Shown here piece after piece: positions 45,724-56,628 of a stretch of DNA of 64,000 bases; position 1 is the first letter of the stretch; every line of letters begins with the position of its first letter. The position numbers and the translations under genes are program-made. The DNA is from Meandrina meandrites (Eukaryota > Cnidaria > Anthozoa > Scleractinia > Meandrinidae), in assembly GCA_963693305.1 (NCBI GenBank), contig OY855908.1, forward strand, positions 37,949,305 through 38,013,304, read 5' to 3'. The notes beneath the pieces are model-generated. The model worked only from the letters and a program-made list of their open reading frames with translations. It was not told the DNA's origin and searched no databases.

Positions 45724-48148
45724 ATCCAAATTCACCCTTTCCCCCTGCCCTCCCCACCTGAAGTGTGGGCACAGTAGACAACACTTCACACAATTCTGTT
45801 GTTTTATGAGATAGCATGGGATGACATCAGGCTCATTACATCTCAGCTTTGGACCAGCATAAATTTTCTTTTTTCCCTAGGGTATGCATGTTTCTTTGCC
45901 TACTGACCAACTGGCAAAATGTGCCTCACCCCCAAACCATGACTTTTAAGGGGGGGAGGGTTGAAAGATTTCTCATTGGCAAAATTCTTTCTTCCACTGA
46001 TGAAAAAGACACAGGGTAGACATTTTTTTAGTTAAAAAGAAGTGCATGATTTCTTTGCTTGGGAGGCAGCAGGTTTGTTTTTAGTGGAGGCAGCAGTGCA
46101 ATTTGAGGATAAACTATCATAGCAGAGACAAATTATCAAAATAAAGCAGCTGCAGGCAAAAATTAAAAGGCTTTCAAGGGAACTGGACCATGAAATCAGA
46201 GCTTTAGGGAAAATTTGAAGTGCTCTTTCAAAATGTTTTTTTTTTGTTTAAAAAAGACTAAAAATTGTAGAGTAAAGTGGAAATATGTCAAGATTAAAAA
46301 TGCAGATATGTTTAAGATTTGCAGAGCAAATATCTTCAGATTGACTTGAAAATTTAAAAAAATGATACTGAAAATTAAATTTGTAGTATACTGAAAATGG
46401 GATATAAAATATATTTCGTGCAGAAAGAAAAAAAAGAATCGAGTGTAAGAAAATAGAAATCATTGTTAATGTTACATTATTTAAAATCAATACCAAGATT
46501 TTTCAAAATTTTAATAGCACATCAAAAATGAGTACAAATATGTTCAAGGCATATATTTATGCCTCACATCACAATCTTGGAAGTATTTGTATATTCTACT
46601 AGTTGACCAAGGCATTACAAGAAGTAGTTACACATTAATTAAATAAGTTCAAGAGAAAAAAGGCATCAAAATCAACCACATCAACTTAGTTTCAAGATCT
46701 ACCACAAGACCATGCACAAGAACAACCACAAGGTCTCAATAGGGGAGCAACATCCCTCCTCTGGATATTACCCCTTAGTCACCTATTGAAGAAAAAGAGC
46801 AAAATATATTTTAATTTTAAAATGAGGAAACTTGGAACAGCATGTTCCAAAATATTTTCTTCTAATATAAACCAGACTGCATTCTCCAAACATTTCGTAG
46901 CATTAGTATCGTTGTCGTTGAGAAATAAAAATCGAGCGAGGTCCCTTCGCTACTCGTTCCAATGAAATAAAGCTTACGCCATATTCGGTTCGAAATCTAC
47001 ATATTCATACACAGAATGGCCATCTACGACTGCGAAGGCCAACAGTTTTGCTTAACAAAATAAGGTGCACGCATTTTTCTTGGATAAATAAACTAGACAG
47101 AATGAAAGAGGAACAAGTAAGGAACGTCTTGACAGTATTGCGGAACTTGGGGGCCCGTCAAAATAAAGAGATTTCCAACAGTTTTTACTCAATCCCGTTG
47201 AAGCCCTGATTTTTTTCAGGCTTCTTTATTCCAATTGCTTAAATTGGAAATTCACTGCGAAGATCACATATCACCTTCATATATATAGTTTTTACTCAAT
47301 TGAGCACTTGAAGACAAAAAAAAGCAACGACAAAATTCCACTAAAACGAAGGAAAAAATAAATTGAAGCCAAAGTGTGGCATAACGAGACTGCAATCACG
47401 GCAAAGGTAAATCACTACATACCTTGTACAGAAGATTTGCAGAGCTGCAAGACCAAAGTCCTCCGTGATCCACGGCTTGAAAAAACTACTAAAATTTGCC
47501 GAATTAAACTTCACCAAAAGCTCTGATAAGAAGATTAAAATCTTTCACACTTGAACATTTTTTAAAGCCTGGAGTCCTATACGGCTGTAAAGAGAAAGGA
47601 AAGACAATGTTGTCTTGAGTAATTTGAAACTTGGGGGCCGTTGGAAAGTAAATGCAAATTCACTTTGAAGTGGAGACAAATTCAGATCAAACTCCAAATT
47701 TCCTACCTAAAATAGGGCCGTGTATCTGACGATCGTCTTAACAGTACAACCAATGACTTAAACCCATAAAACCTCAACATCTTGAGACTAAACTGCAACA
47801 TATCTCGTCTCATATGGACATCTTGAACTTTCGTAAATTAAATGTCAAACTTCACTGTTTTGGGGATTTTTCTTGTTTTGTTCGCAGTTTGATCGTCAAA
47901 ATATCCTCATCCGAAGTCACGGTGAACACCACGAGTATCCGTAGTGTTAGACATCTATGTAAACGTGTTATTCTCTTTCATATCTCTTCATGAAATCTTT
48001 CCAAGTGCGTAGATCACCCAGCTGAAAATCCACCGAAGCGCGCTCAATTGTCGAAATGGCGCCGAGGATCTGGAATTCTCGGAAATTCTCATTTATCTGG
48101 CGCATGCGCAGACAAAATGCCCATGTGCTTATGTTGCTTATGATAATT
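45724..48148. other. Non-coding stretch, nothing assigned
   Basis: AT-rich, with A-rich purine tracts around 46200-46500. No exon, RNA gene or clear repeat boundary recognised on either strand. Confidence 0.5.
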
Positions 48149-48259
48149 AACAATTATTCTTTGAAATCGAGGTGAATAGTGGCAGAATATTTACCGAGCC
48201 GCGTAGCGGCGAGGTAAATATTCTGCCGCTATTCACCGAGATTGAAAAGAATAATTGTT
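48149..48259. repeat. Hairpin foldback element with GCCGCGTAGCGGC apex
   Basis: Arms 48149-48202 and 48206-48259 are inverted copies with outer ends AACAATTATTCTTT and its complement. The outer sequence resembles that of the hairpin at 54668-54779 (CAATTATTCC). Confidence 0.7.
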
Positions 48260-49873
48260 TTAGTATATACACACGAAGTGATCTCAAAACAGACAATCTA
48301 GGCATTTTCAAAAGGAAACCTATGAAAGGCAATGTTATTGACGTCTAATTTGACGTCTCAATTCATGCGTGAAACACGTACAAAACTATTTACAGATTCT
48401 TTTAACATGGCAAATACACAATCTTCGATAAAATCTTCGTCAAAATGGTCCTTTTACACAGTTCAAATCGGGAACTTTAATCGAAAGTCTGCTTGGAAAT
48501 CGATAACTGATCAAACAAAGTTTTCGAAAGTCTTCGAAGTTATCGAGAAAGGCTTGTTGTTTGGCTCGTTGCGAAGGTGCCTGTCAATGGCGGCTCGAAT
48601 TGAGGTGAGTGTTACCTTGTTGTAATATGACCTGTCTTGTTTTCTTGCGGAGATATAAAACTTCAATTCTTCTTTTTCTATTTCCTCGATTTCGGTGAGA
48701 AATTCGTTCTGTCTTCTGTCAGGCAAACCAGTCTACAAAAATACTCGTAATGAGACAAATTGTAGTCGTGAAGATTAATTGCTGCCTATTTAACGATAGG
48801 TCGAACTGATCACAGTAATTATCTCGATAAACAAACTGAAAAACACTTGTTTGCAAAACATGACTTCGTCACTTATCTTTAAAAACGTTTAGGCCAGAGT
48901 TCGTTGCCTTCTTGGTGTTTTCTGGCTCGCTGTCGTCTTTTATTTGCACTATTTTTGATTCCGAAATGCTAGCGAAACGTGAGTTTACGCCGGCCATTTT
49001 GTTTATGTTTTATGGGATAATGCATTATCCACTCGCTAGCGAGTGAATAATGCGGCATTAGCCCGAGATAGCGAACCAATCAGATTGCTGGAATAGCCAA
49101 GATCACTGAGTGTGTGCAATTCTAACTTTCTGATTGGTTCACTAGATCTCGGTTATCAGCCATTATACCTGTGTTTGACCTTATATGGGAAACGAGTGCG
49201 GCAAGTGCCGCTCAGTTTAAAAATTTTCCTGCGGGAAGCGAAAGTTCCATCAGAAAAATGGCAAATTTGGCGAGGTTTATAAGCTTATACAAGAAATAAT
49301 CAACAGAGCCTTCCCTAAAACCACACAAATACCACAAAATGCCATAGTTGACTCAACTACGTAAAACTGAAAGGATTGATGCGAAATGTTTAATTAAAAA
49401 TACTTGTAAATGTACAACAAGAGCGACTAAACGAAGAAGAAAAGCAGAAAATAATTTACGGGAAGACCAGAAAACTGACACAATTTCATTCAGTGTTAGA
49501 CGTAAATGTGGCTCAGCACTTCAGTTAAGTTTGTTACCTTTCAATCTTGATCTTGTCCTTTTATACTTCAATAAACTTCATCGAATCTGAGTGCAATTTC
49601 GTTTCAACATAATGTAGTAGTCTTGATGACAGCCGTGGAGCCGTAAACAAGTACAATATGTAAACACTTGCTTCGCTCGTCTTGCACAAGGCCATAATTT
49701 CCAGAAAAGCTATTGCTTCGGATCTTCCCGTAAACATTAATTGTTGTCACAATTTTCCAGGATGAAAAGACGATTTCCGAGGAGATTTTCCGAGGAAAAT
49801 CTTCAGAAGAAAACTCTCTCGCTCGCTTTCCTCGCGTGTTTCATTCAACTCAAAAAGTGAACACCGCGCCACA
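48260..49873. other. Non-coding or unassigned stretch before the DIRS element
   Basis: Contains a 97-codon plus-strand frame (48332-48625) that ends at a donor-like GAG|GTGAGT but matches nothing I know. Also an inverted-repeat-like region at about 49015-49170 with TCTCGGTTATCAGCC and ATTGGTTC pieces. No gene can be supported. Confidence 0.4.
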
Positions 49874-50041
49874 AATTCTACCTCGCATTTGCATACATTC
49901 TGAGATCACATGAGATAGCAAGTCACGTGACTTCGAGCTCAGTGCGAGTTTTGACTTCGAGTAAGGTCGTGTGTGGCACTTTTGTGCTCCCAAAATCGCT
50001 CTCGAATACTTAAGTAGCTCCTGTGCTTTATCAAACTGAGG

Positions 50042-51217
50042 ATGTCCTCGACGTCCAAACAGTCCAAGGACGATCTTCTTGCCGAGGAAGCCGGAGAAGA
50101 GGGTGAAGAAGACAAGGAATCGCTTACTGACGAACGCAACGCTGTCATTCCACGCGCCTCACAACAACTCAAGAATCCAACCCCCGCTTCTTCGGAGGAA
50201 ATTAACCTACTCACCAACGCAATACTAGGCTTAACAAAAAGCCTACCAGATCTTCTACCTCCAACTCGTGGAGAGACAAAAGGCAAAGGAAAACGGCCGG
50301 CGAGCAAGTCTCCAAACGCCGTTCCCGCCAAAAAGGCAAAAGACAAAGATGGCGAGGCGGGAAGCTCCATGAGCGCCTCTGGCGAGGCGGGAAGCTCCAT
50401 GAGCGCCTCCGACCAGTCAACTGACTGCGAGATTCTCTACGACTCTGTGCTAAATAGCAAAAATGATGAGTCAGAGCAAAATACCACTCGTAGTGGTGAT
50501 GAGGACGATTTCCTCTCGGAACTCGTAAAAGAATACGAGTCTGACGATACCGTGGGCGAAAGCCTCGAAAATGAGAAACTAGCCAAGCTAGTTGACAAAA
50601 TGTTCCGCTGCAAACTAAGCGAGAAAAATCTCAAAGACCGGCTTGAGAGGCAGGAGAGACCGGCTAATTGTACTGCGGCCAAGCCTCCCAGGGTAAACCC
50701 AGGCATTTGGCGTCGATTGAGAGAGCCTACGAAGAAGAGGGACTTACAATTTTTCAAAATACAACAAGCCCTCACAAAAGGCATCCTGCCAGTTGTTCGA
50801 ATAACGGACAAGCTTATGCAGGCGAAATCACTTGATGATGAAGAATGCCAAGACTTAAAGAAACTGGGGCTGGAGACCATGTCCCTCCTCACTCATGCCT
50901 CTTATGAGATAAACATGCAACGGCGTCTGCTTCTGAGACCAGATATTGGGAAGGAATACTCAGCCCTCTGCTCCTCCCAGTTGCCATTTACAGATTTTCT
51001 CTTTGGAGATGATCTACAAAAGCATTTGAAAGATATTGGTGATCAAAACAAAATAGGGGCCAAGATCACCCCTAATTACAAAGGGCAACGCTCTTTTCCA
51101 GGAAGGTCTGGCAATAACAGCTATAAGCCGTCAAAAAACTGGAGAGGCCACAACTCCAAACCTTGGAAATACAAAAACAATGCCAAACAGGACAAGACAA
51201 ACCGGACAAGCCAATAG
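50042..51217 (+). CDS. DIRS gag-like protein
   Basis: First open frame of the DIRS element, 391 codons. The N-terminal half is acidic and low-complexity (EEAGEEGEEDKES), with a perfect tandem duplication of ten residues (GEAGSSMSAS, encoded near 50350-50409). The middle contains a helical region around LREPTKKRDLQFFKIQQAL. The C-terminus is basic and Asn/Lys/Ser-rich, suited to nucleic-acid binding, with no zinc knuckle. This fits the first ORF of DIRS elements, which is poorly conserved; the assignment rests on position. It overlaps the start of the RT frame by 55 bp in a different frame. Confidence 0.75.
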   Translation: MSSTSKQSKDDLLAEEAGEEGEEDKESLTDERNAVIPRASQQLKNPTPASSEEINLLTNAILGLTKSLPDLLPPTRGETKGKGKRPASKSPNAVPAKKAKDKDGEAGSSMSASGEAGSSMSASDQSTDCEILYDSVLNSKNDESEQNTTRSGDEDDFLSELVKEYESDDTVGESLENEKLAKLVDKMFRCKLSEKNLKDRLERQERPANCTAAKPPRVNPGIWRRLREPTKKRDLQFFKIQQALTKGILPVVRITDKLMQAKSLDDEECQDLKKLGLETMSLLTHASYEINMQRRLLLRPDIGKEYSALCSSQLPFTDFLFGDDLQKHLKDIGDQNKIGAKITPNYKGQRSFPGRSGNNSYKPSKNWRGHNSKPWKYKNNAKQDKTNRTSQ

Positions 51218-53175
51218 AACACTTACTGCCAGCTACTAGCACAGTGAGTATATGTCCACCACTTTGTAACAGTGTATATATAGCTGGAAACATAGCTCGG
51301 CATTTCAGTGTCTGGCAGACTTTAACGTCTGATCCCTACATTTTAAGCATCGTTCAGGGTTGTCAACTAGAGTTTTGCAACCCACCTTGCCAGGTGCAAA
51401 CCCCTAGAGCAGTCATACGTTCTAGTAGAGAGTTTGATATTGCCACTACTGAAATTAAGAAACTTTTAACTAAAGGGGTCATTAGGAAAGCCACTCATGT
51501 TCCTGGTGAATTTATCTCAACAATTTTCACCAGACCCAAGAAAGATGGGTCTCACCGTCTTATTTTGAACTTGAAAAAGCTTAATAAGCATATTGTGTAC
51601 CACCACTTTAAGATGGATTCACTGCATAGTGCAACCCAACTGATGAATCCTAATTGCTGGATGGCTGTCTTAGACCTAAAAGAGGCATACTACTCTGTTC
51701 CTATTAGGACTGAAGACAGAAAATACCTTCGTTTCGAACATGAAGGCCAACTTTATGAATTTGTTTGCCTTCCTAATGGCCTCTCTAGTGCACCCAGAAT
51801 TTTTACCAAACTTTTGAAACCTGCCCTTGCAAGATTAAGGGAGGACGGGGTGCTTTTAGTCATTTACATTGATGACATTATCCTTTTTGCAGATGACCCT
51901 CAGACATTGCTCGGTTTTATACAACGGGCTATTACATTGTTGCAGTCTTTAGGATTCACTATCCATTCTGATAAATCTCAACTTGTCCCATCCCAGAGAG
52001 TCAATTTTCTGGGTTTCATTTTAGACTCTGTTGCGATGACAGTCTCTATGAAATTGGACAAGGCTGATAAAGCAAAATCAGCCATCCTACAGCTCCTTAG
52101 GAAGGAGCAGCCACTTATAAGAGAGGTTGCATCCGTAGTTGGGCAAATGGTGTCATGTTTTCCTGGAGTTAAATATGCCCCACTGTATTACCGTGCTCTT
52201 GAAAATGACAAAACTGATGCTTTAAAGATGAATGGGTGTAACTTAGATGAGAGAATGCTCATCTCTGATACCGCTAAGAAAGACATGTCTTGGTGGCTTT
52301 CAAATATTGACAATGATCCATGCCCTGTTCTGCCTATGAAATACAAATTAACCCTTAAATGCGATAGCTCTCTAGAAGGATGGGGAAGTGTCATTGAAAA
52401 TTCTCCCCTTGTTGCAAATGGACGATGGTCCCACAGTGAGAGTATGTGCCACATAAACTACTTGGAAATCAAAGCAGTCCTTTTTGGTCTTGAGTCTTTG
52501 TGCTCAGACTTAACAAACTGTAACATCAAAGTGTTGTCTGATAACCAAACAACAGTTTCCTATCTGAGAAATATGGGTGGCACCTACTCTCGGGACTGTA
52601 ATGAGATTGCAAGGGAAACTCTTTTGTGGTGCAAGGACAGGGGCATATCCTTAACTGTCACCCATTTACCTGGGAAACAAAATGTTGAAGCTGACCAAGC
52701 AAGTAGACATTTTCATGATGACACTGAATGGTCATTAGACACTCATGTTTATAACGGCTTAATTACTAAATGGGGAAAACCTGAGATTGATCTTTTTGCA
52801 TCACGCTTGAATGCAAAACTGCCCTGCTATTCAGCATGGAAACCTGACCCAAGTGCCTATTATATTGATGCCTTTACACTTGACTGGTCTGTGTATAAAC
52901 TTGTTTATTGTTTTCCACCTTTTAGTATAATTGGGAAAGTACTTCAGAAGATAATATTCGCCAAGACAACAGCAATCCTAGTTCTCCCCGACTGGCCAAC
53001 ACAGTTTTGGTACCCACGAGTGATGTCAATGCTAGTGGCTCCTCCACACCGAATAAAGCTGCAGAAGTCAACACTGACCCTTCCCCACGATGTCAAGAAA
53101 ATCCACCCCCTTTACCCCAAGCTCCAACTGATTGGCTGTCTTGTGTCAGGGAATCCCTCCAGTTACAAGGAATAA
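51163..53175 (+). CDS. DIRS reverse transcriptase / RNase H, with degenerate methyltransferase-like tail
   Basis: Copies the element RNA into DNA. The RT domain shows PKKDGSHRLILNLKKLN, motif A VLDLKEAYYSVPI, motif B LPNGLSSAPRIF, and the catalytic YIDD at about residues 235-238, followed by NFLGF. RNase H follows with CDSSLEGWGS, the YLEIKAV glutamate, SDNQTTVSYL and ADQASR. After it, a stretch with IDLFASRLN, DAFTLDW and CFPPF resembles the Dam-type N6-adenine methyltransferase region found between RNase H and recombinase in DIRS elements, but with the DPPY/NPPY-type motif altered. The true start may differ: the frame is open from around the gag stop, and expression may use frameshifting or re-initiation. 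Overlaps the recombinase frame by 169 bp. Confidence 0.9.
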   Translation: MEIQKQCQTGQDKPDKPIEHLLPATSTVSICPPLCNSVYIAGNIARHFSVWQTLTSDPYILSIVQGCQLEFCNPPCQVQTPRAVIRSSREFDIATTEIKKLLTKGVIRKATHVPGEFISTIFTRPKKDGSHRLILNLKKLNKHIVYHHFKMDSLHSATQLMNPNCWMAVLDLKEAYYSVPIRTEDRKYLRFEHEGQLYEFVCLPNGLSSAPRIFTKLLKPALARLREDGVLLVIYIDDIILFADDPQTLLGFIQRAITLLQSLGFTIHSDKSQLVPSQRVNFLGFILDSVAMTVSMKLDKADKAKSAILQLLRKEQPLIREVASVVGQMVSCFPGVKYAPLYYRALENDKTDALKMNGCNLDERMLISDTAKKDMSWWLSNIDNDPCPVLPMKYKLTLKCDSSLEGWGSVIENSPLVANGRWSHSESMCHINYLEIKAVLFGLESLCSDLTNCNIKVLSDNQTTVSYLRNMGGTYSRDCNEIARETLLWCKDRGISLTVTHLPGKQNVEADQASRHFHDDTEWSLDTHVYNGLITKWGKPEIDLFASRLNAKLPCYSAWKPDPSAYYIDAFTLDWSVYKLVYCFPPFSIIGKVLQKIIFAKTTAILVLPDWPTQFWYPRVMSMLVAPPHRIKLQKSTLTLPHDVKKIHPLYPKLQLIGCLVSGNPSSYKE

Positions 53176-54116
53176 CTGGGGAAACTTTGAGCATCATCAT
53201 TGATTCATGGAGAGAAGGTACTCAGAAGCAATACAGAACCAGCATATCTGCTTGGATAAATTACTGTAAAGAACGGAAGATCAGCATTACAACACCTTCT
53301 CTGCCAGAACTGTTGAATTTTCTAACTCTTCAGTCCAAAAAGCTTAGCTACAGTGCTCTAGGAACCACTAGAAGTGCCCTTTCTTCATTCATCAACATTG
53401 ATGGCTTCAAAGTAGGAGAACATCCTATCGTTTCACGTTTTATGTCAGGTGCTTTCAACAGGAAACCAACTTTCCCCAGATATGTGGAAACATGGAACCC
53501 TCAAATTGTCCTTAGCCACCTTAAGGACTACCCTGACGTCAAGGAAATGTCTCTGAAGCAATTGACATTGAAACTGACTATGATTTTGGCCTTAGTGACT
53601 GCACAGCGAACACAGACTCTTAAGTTGCTGTCAATTAATGACATGCAAACTAAAGCTGGCAAATATGTTTTTCAAATTACATCCCCTCTTAAGCAAACAA
53701 GTGCTAATGGTGGCAGGCAACGACACCTGCAACCTATTGTGTTGAAGAAATATGACCATGATAAAACCCTTTGTGTTTTTACATTGTTACAAGAGTATCT
53801 TATGAGAACTGCTAAGTTAAGAGGTTCATGTTCTCAACTTTTAATTTGCCACTGCAAGCCTCATGGGCCTGCATCGAAAGACACTATTTCTAGGTGGCTC
53901 AAACAGGTTATGCTTGACGCTGGAATTAATACTTCTGTTTTTAAGCCTCACTCCACCAGAAGTGCAGCCACTTCCGCTGCAAAGTCAGCTAATGTTCCTT
54001 TAGATGAAATTATGGCCACTGCTGGCTGGCGTTCAAGCTCTGTATTTGCTTTTTATTATAACAAACCCCTGTCTAATGATAGTTCTTTTGCTAACTATGT
54101 ACTGGGGAAGAATTAA
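53007..54116 (+). CDS. DIRS tyrosine recombinase
   Basis: Integrates the circular DNA copy. The N-terminal part has a SAM-like core-binding region (about 60-160, including GTQKQYRTSISAWINYC). The catalytic domain shows the first arginine in TAQRTQTL (about residue 201), the HxxR box PHSTRSAA (His315, Arg318), Trp341 in GWRS, and the nucleophile Tyr350 or Tyr351 in FAFYY, near the C-terminus as expected. All catalytic positions appear present. The first 40 residues overlap the RT frame and are Ser/Pro-rich, so translation may begin downstream. Confidence 0.9.
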   Translation: MVPTSDVNASGSSTPNKAAEVNTDPSPRCQENPPPLPQAPTDWLSCVRESLQLQGITGETLSIIIDSWREGTQKQYRTSISAWINYCKERKISITTPSLPELLNFLTLQSKKLSYSALGTTRSALSSFINIDGFKVGEHPIVSRFMSGAFNRKPTFPRYVETWNPQIVLSHLKDYPDVKEMSLKQLTLKLTMILALVTAQRTQTLKLLSINDMQTKAGKYVFQITSPLKQTSANGGRQRHLQPIVLKKYDHDKTLCVFTLLQEYLMRTAKLRGSCSQLLICHCKPHGPASKDTISRWLKQVMLDAGINTSVFKPHSTRSAATSAAKSANVPLDEIMATAGWRSSSVFAFYYNKPLSNDSSFANYVLGKN

Positions 54117-54205
54117 TTAGTGCATTGGTAATAAATGCCATGTTTACCATTTCTTATTTGGAATGTGTACTCTTTATTTTTTGAGGGCCCTATAGAGCTC
54201 TAAAA

Positions 54206-54329
54206 TCTCATGTGATCTCAGAATGTATGCAAATGCGAGGTAGAATTGAATAATTAAACGAGACTTACCTGTAAGTTGAAGTTTGATTGAGACTCTACCG
54301 TAGCATTTGCAGAAATGAAGAGATCACAT
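54206..54329. repeat. DIRS internal complementary region
   Basis: 54206-54247 is the complement of the left outer end (49874-49915). 54244-54329 is the complement of the right outer end (54499-54585). They meet at a shared AATT. This region templates end joining when the circular intermediate is made, and is diagnostic of DIRS elements. Confidence 0.9.
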
Positions 54330-54667
54330 CCCTCCCTATTTCCCACCCTGTATGCTAACCTTATCACATCTAGTCATTATTCCTATCACTCTGTGGTACT
54401 GCATACATCAATTCATTATTTATGTATGAGGAAGTCTACAGGACTCCTCAAAAAATATGCTTTCAAGACTGAGCTCGAAGTCACGTGACTTGCTATCTCA
54501 TGTGATCTCTTCATTTCTGCAAATGCTACGGTAGAATCTCAATCAAACTTCAACTTACAGGTAAGTCTCGTTTAATTATTCAATTTTCCCGCCTCCTCAT
54601 ACTATTACTTCGTTTACATCGAAATGAAATGTCCAGTTGATTTATACTAAAGAAGAATTTAATAAAA

Positions 54668-54779
54668 CAATTATTCCATTCGCCCTTGTTGGATACGAGT
54701 GGTTATAGCCAACTCGGCGCTTCGCGCCTCGTTGGCTATTTACCACCTCGTATCTAACGCGGGCTCATGGAATAATTGC
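54668..54779. repeat. Hairpin foldback element with GGCGCTTCGCGCC apex
   Basis: Arms of about 53 bp (54668-54720, 54724-54779) with outer ends CAATTATTCCAT and its near-complement. Shares a short GC-rich apex and outer AATTATTC with the hairpin at 48149-48259. No duplication found. Confidence 0.65.
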
Positions 54780-55548
54780 TAAATAACATCCATAGCTATA
54801 CAATCTCGTTCCCAGAGTCCACAGGCTCCACGGTCAGCGGTTTAGTCGCCGGGTGAAACTCTGGGGAAATGGAATTTTTTTCCCACGAATTCATGGGTTC
54901 CGGTTGTTGTGCGCATGCTTAGCTAGTAAAACGGAAGTGAAAAAATCGGGAAAAACCGAAGGCTCAGGGGTCAGTATAAAAATCTGAGAACTCCACTCTC
55001 TCGATCGCGACATACGACTCGATATACAACACGTAAAGTCAAGTCGATCAACGCTTTTATGGGTGATTTAAAGGCTCCTTTGAAGAAACAACAGTTCAAC
55101 GGGAAAACTGCGATAGATCGATAGTGCTGTTTGAAAGCAAAACATGCACGTCAGATTGTGTAAACTCCTGGAGGACAAACGTAAACAAAGGGAGTCGTAA
55201 TGCCAAGTTGTATACGAATGTATTTTTTCTCTGGAAGAGATCTTTCGAGGAAGGCCGGTGGTCGAATATACATTTACACACAGCATTGTAAACGACGACC
55301 GTGAGAGCATGGAGCAACTGCACGCCGATCGAAAGCTCATTTCGAAAATCAAATTTTCATTGAAATGCAATCGAAAAGGCAGGTAAGCAATAATGTGCCG
55401 TATTTTCCACTACAGTGGGAGACTACAGTTGCAAGATTGGTTTCACCAAAAAAGCTGGAACTTTGGCGGTCCGTGGCAATAACAGATATGTAGCGGTTTG
55501 GTTGTCATCCCATGGAACTTCTTGCTCGTTTGTCATCGGTTTTACGAA

Positions 55549-55660
55549 TGATGCAGGTTTCGCTCCCAACCGATTTCGCACCCACCGAGTTCGCCCCCAC
55601 CGATTTCTAACGTAGTCACGCTTTTCTCATGCTTAAAGAACGAGAAATATTCTAGATAGT
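55549..55660 (+). mobile_element. Truncated copy of the GGTTTCGCTCCCAA MITE
   Basis: Matches 6024-6160 from GAATGATGCAGGTTTCGC through GAGAAATATTCTAGATA, then stops matching; the right TIR is missing. Confidence 0.65.
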
Positions 55661-56117
55661 TTTACTCAAATTAGTTCATTTTCCCTCTGTTGTTGACGAA
55701 GTTCCTCGGTACATTTTCGTCATGACTTAAAATCGAAAATTCCTCTGGCCTTTTTAACTCATTAGACAAATGATGAATTTGTTTTACCTTTAACCGAACT
55801 ATTTGTAGATAAACGTGACTGTTTAAAGCATTTATAAAATGCTGTCACTTATCAGAATACAGTGTAATTGTACTTTATTTTTGCTGAAATTAAGTTCGCC
55901 AAGGGTGTTTCTTTGAACTGATTTAGCTATTTGTAACATTCACTGGGTGCTACCATGTGGATACTGGTTGAATATGGTATTGGTTTTCTGTAGATAGCCT
56001 ACCCCCAACTGCATGCAGCCAGCACAGCCCAAGAAATACTACTTGTGTGTCATAGATTGCTTGAATGGCTTGTTATATGTTACCCCATTTCTGTAGCATT
56101 AAGTGACTAGGCATATC

Positions 56118-56325
56118 TCTTCTTCCCCTGTCCCCCCGGATGGAATATTAGTCCATTGCAGGAATACTGCCAAAAGTATATTTTTTGGAACCCATTTATA
56201 TTTGAGAGTTAAGTGTCTTTCCCAGAACACAACACAATGACCCTGGCTGGGGCTTGAAACCTGGACCATTCAATCCGAAGGTTAGTGGTGGGGCCTTACA
56301 TTAGCCCACTGTGCCTCACATCTTG
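56118..56325 (-). mobile_element. tRNA-derived SINE, minus strand
   Basis: On the minus strand the head ends with a B-box-like GGTTTCAAGCC (complement of 56251-56261). GGTCATTGTGTTGTGTTC then follows, and a body whose end includes TGGACTAATATTCCATCC. This arrangement is common in invertebrate tRNA-derived SINEs. It has no intact cloverleaf. A fragment with GGATGGGATGCTAG near 29010 may be related. Confidence 0.55.
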
Positions 56326-56628
56326 TTTGTTGTACTACAGGTTATTTTGGCAAGTTACATAGATTTGATTTGATTCGGCAGATTCAACAAAACAAATATT
56401 TGTAAATAAACATATCTTGCAAAGACCCCTGAAACTCCACAAGACTGTCAAGAGGTGTGGGCTGGAATAAACACCACCCAGTAACTTGTACAAAACACAA
56501 AATGATAAGCAGTCAGCATGAGTGGCAAAAATGTCAACTTTATTCTCATGTAACAGTTGGTGGACATAGGTGTCTATTGGTTGTAATTTAGCCAACTGCA
56601 GGACCTGCAAAAACAAATTAAAATATAT

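Larger units (their letters stand above)
49874..54585 (+). mobile_element. DIRS-type tyrosine-recombinase retrotransposon, apparently intact
   Basis: DIRS elements replicate through a circular DNA intermediate and insert using a tyrosine recombinase rather than an integrase. This copy has three long open frames (gag-like, RT/RNase H and recombinase), partly overlapping, with no stops or frameshifts seen. About 40 bp (49902-49943) is exactly inverted at 54468-54509, forming the terminal inverted repeats; the right end extends about 46 bp further. An internal complementary region (54206-54329) joins complements of both outer ends. Both ends share AATT (49874-49877, 54582-54585), and the same AATT is the junction in the internal region (54244-54247). 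No target duplication is expected or seen. Confidence 0.9.

Noticed and set aside
48332..48625. A coding exon ending at a donor-like GAG|GTGAGT
   Set aside because: No family resemblance and no partner exon could be found; the donor match alone is too weak.
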